64,000 bases of DNA. Origin: Sutcliffiella sp. FSL R7-0096. Lineage in GTDB: Bacteria; Bacillota; Bacilli; Bacillales; Bacillaceae_I. The position numbers and the translations under genes were made by a program. The notes under the pieces are model-generated. The model was given only the letters and a program-made list of their open reading frames with translations, did no database searches and was not told the DNA's origin. Shown piece after piece: positions 62,483-64,000 of the stretch (position 1 is the stretch's first letter; every line of letters begins with the position of its first letter). Where the stretch lies: assembly GCF_038595065.1 (NCBI RefSeq), contig NZ_CP152003.1:1344001-1408000 (forward strand), in the 5' to 3' direction.

Positions 62483-64000
62483 ATGGCAAAAAGAAAAATA
62501 GAGTCAACCGATCTGTTTCGTTTAACATCTTTAACCGATCCACAGTGGGATAAACATTCCCGTAAGTATGCATTTGTTCAAACAACGATACATGAAGAAG
62601 ATAATGAATATCGCTCCACCATTTACGTAGGCGATTTGGAGGGAAATGCAGTACCTTTTACAGCTGGTAAGGGACGAGCGACTAGTCCGAGATGGTCTCC
62701 TGATGGCAGCAAGCTCGCTTTTGTTTCCAACCGGAACGAGAAAAGCCAGATTTATGTGATGCCCGTGAACGGCGGGGAAGCAGAGCAGGTTACCTTCTGT
62801 AAGAATGGTGCAAGAGGGCCGGTCTGGTCACCATGCGGAACAAAAATTCTATTCAGTACTTCTGTGGAAGGTACGGAAGATCTGCATGCAACAAGCGATA
62901 AAAAAGAGGAAAAGAAAAAACCGGAACCGCTTGTAGTGGAAAAAATGCGCTATAAATCGGATGCAAAAGGGTTTCTCGATAAGAAAAACGACCACCTTGC
63001 TTTATTGGATCTGAAAACAAAAGAAGTAAGCCTTCTTACGGAAGGAGATAGGGATTACGGCAGTCCTGCCTGGTCACCGGATGGAACAAAAATTACTTTT
63101 GTGGCAAATCTTGAAGAGAATCCGGATGTTTCCTTGGTCTCTGATGTTTATGTGATGGATCTTGAAACAAAACAGAAAAAAAAGATTACCCATAGCAACG
63201 GTTTCTTTTCCACTATCTCTTTCTCCCCAGATGGACAGTATCTTGGTTTCCTGGGACATGAAAAAGAATTCCAAAGTGCCACGTTGACACGTGTATGGGT
63301 AACACAACTTGCAACAGGTGAAACGCACTGTCTAACAGAGAACCTCGATGTGGAGGTCGGGGACGTGGCGATTGGCGATTTCCATTCGGGAAATGTGAAT
63401 CCTGGTCTTATGTGGGCGGAGGATAGTGAAGGTTTTTATTTTCTGATGAGTGACCAGGGGGGAACAGGTATCTACTTCGGTTCCTTGGATGGATCGATGT
63501 ATCCAATCCACCTTCCTGATGAGCATGTATATGCGGTGAGTATGCTGACTGACACGCATGAGGCGATTGTAGGTGTAAGTAACTCAACTGACCCAGGGGA
63601 ACTTTACCATCTTGATTTCAGATCACAATCAAGGAAGCAGCTGACAAATGTCAATGAAGCTTGGAAAGATGAAGTTGAGTTAAGTGTGGCAGAACCTATC
63701 CGCTACAAAGCACCTGATGGTTGGGATCTGCATGGGTGGATCATGAAACCTGCAGGATTTGAAGCGGGCAAAAAATACCCAACGATTCTTGAAGTGCATG
63801 GCGGTCCTCATGCCATGTATGCCAATACGTATTTCCATGAGTTCCAAACCTTGACGGCACAAGGGTTTGTCGTGTTATTCACTAACCCGCGTGGAAGTCA
63901 TGGCTATGGCCAGGAGTTTGTTGACGCCGTGCGCGGTGATTACGGAGGGAAAGATTATCTTGATGTGATGGCTGCGATGGATTATGCGCTTGACACATTC
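62483..64000 (+). CDS. S9-family prolyl oligopeptidase/acylaminoacyl peptidase, N-terminal part (runs off the window)
   Basis: The frame is open from ATG 62483 (GGGAGAGATT upstream) for 506 codons to the window end. The N-terminal part has beta-propeller repeats of the TolB/WD40-like PD40 type: SPRWSPDGSKLAFVSNR, GPVWSPCGTKILF, SPAWSPDGTKITFV and FSPDGQYLGFLG. The start of the alpha/beta-hydrolase domain follows (VHGGPHAMYANTYFHEFQ, LFTNPRGSHGYGQEF). The catalytic GxSxGG and later Asp/His lie beyond 64000. It is like B. subtilis YuxL in layout. Confidence 0.92.
   Translation, partial: MAKRKIESTDLFRLTSLTDPQWDKHSRKYAFVQTTIHEEDNEYRSTIYVGDLEGNAVPFTAGKGRATSPRWSPDGSKLAFVSNRNEKSQIYVMPVNGGEAEQVTFCKNGARGPVWSPCGTKILFSTSVEGTEDLHATSDKKEEKKKPEPLVVEKMRYKSDAKGFLDKKNDHLALLDLKTKEVSLLTEGDRDYGSPAWSPDGTKITFVANLEENPDVSLVSDVYVMDLETKQKKKITHSNGFFSTISFSPDGQYLGFLGHEKEFQSATLTRVWVTQLATGETHCLTENLDVEVGDVAIGDFHSGNVNPGLMWAEDSEGFYFLMSDQGGTGIYFGSLDGSMYPIHLPDEHVYAVSMLTDTHEAIVGVSNSTDPGELYHLDFRSQSRKQLTNVNEAWKDEVELSVAEPIRYKAPDGWDLHGWIMKPAGFEAGKKYPTILEVHGGPHAMYANTYFHEFQTLTAQGFVVLFTNPRGSHGYGQEFVDAVRGDYGGKDYLDVMAAMDYALDTF

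Overview
The window is a chromosomal segment of a low-to-moderate-GC endospore-forming Bacillaceae bacterium that is not B. subtilis itself. The evidence is a backbone that follows the B. subtilis yheC/yheD to yhjD gene order (yheB, yheA, yhaX, hemZ, yhaR, yhaQP, yhaO, yhaN, yhaM, yhaL, prsA, yhaI, scoC, yhaH, trpP, serC, hit, ecsABC, yhaA, hmoB, pbpF, hemE-hemH-hemY, yhgD-yhgE, yhfH, yhfI, lplJ, lcfB, yhfN, yhzC-like, comK, yhjD-like). Ribosome binding sites are strong AGGAGG types and TTG/GTG starts are common.

Layout. 1-9 kb: spore-associated ATP-grasp genes, yheB/yheA, a HAD protein, hemZ, a MaoC-like/enoyl-CoA hydratase pair and a VTT-domain membrane protein. 9-18.4 kb: yhaQP ABC exporter, yhaO-yhaN nuclease/ATPase pair, an MFS pump, yhaM, yhaL. 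18.6-26.7 kb: prsA foldase, two 28-aa YjcZ-type proteins, small membrane proteins, scoC, trpP with a TRAP-like leader, serC, an unusual GGCT-like gene and hit. 26.7-27.65 kb: a 1-kb gene-free stretch with a dense array of hairpins. 27.6-31.7 kb: ecsABC and yhaA. 31.8-40.4 kb: PAP2 phosphatase, a liaFSR-type three-gene cell-envelope stress system without liaIH, hmoB, pbpF and a PAS histidine kinase. 40.4-48.3 kb: haem genes, yhgD-yhgE and a LacI-type regulator. 48.7-54.6 kb: yhfH, yhfI, lplJ, fatty-acid activation genes and azlCD. 54.7-64 kb: M48 protease, glyoxylate-shunt operon aceB-aceA, IDEAL protein, comK, two DUF421 paralogues, yhjD-like gene and the start of an S9 peptidase that runs off the end.

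How the genes connect. Haem synthesis (hemZ, hemE, hemH, hemY) and haem degradation (hmoB) are both present. FadR-like operators precede both the MaoC/yhaR pair and lcfB, which suggests one fatty-acid-degradation regulon feeding the glyoxylate shunt (aceBA). Protein secretion and regulated proteolysis (prsA, ecsABC, scoC) and development (comK, pbpF, yhaL, PAS kinase) also cluster here.

Accessory DNA is mostly small dispersed repeats. One is a ~180-bp MITE-like family with ~24-bp imperfect terminal inverted repeats: three full and two partial copies, three of them directly behind stop codons. The other is a GC-richer 127-234-bp family with about seven recognisable copies. One of those copies is bracketed by an exact 27-bp duplication of a whole transcription terminator. 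The hairpin array at about 26.8-27.3 kb is the best candidate here for an undescribed element. All calls come from reading the sequence; no searches or folding programs were run.
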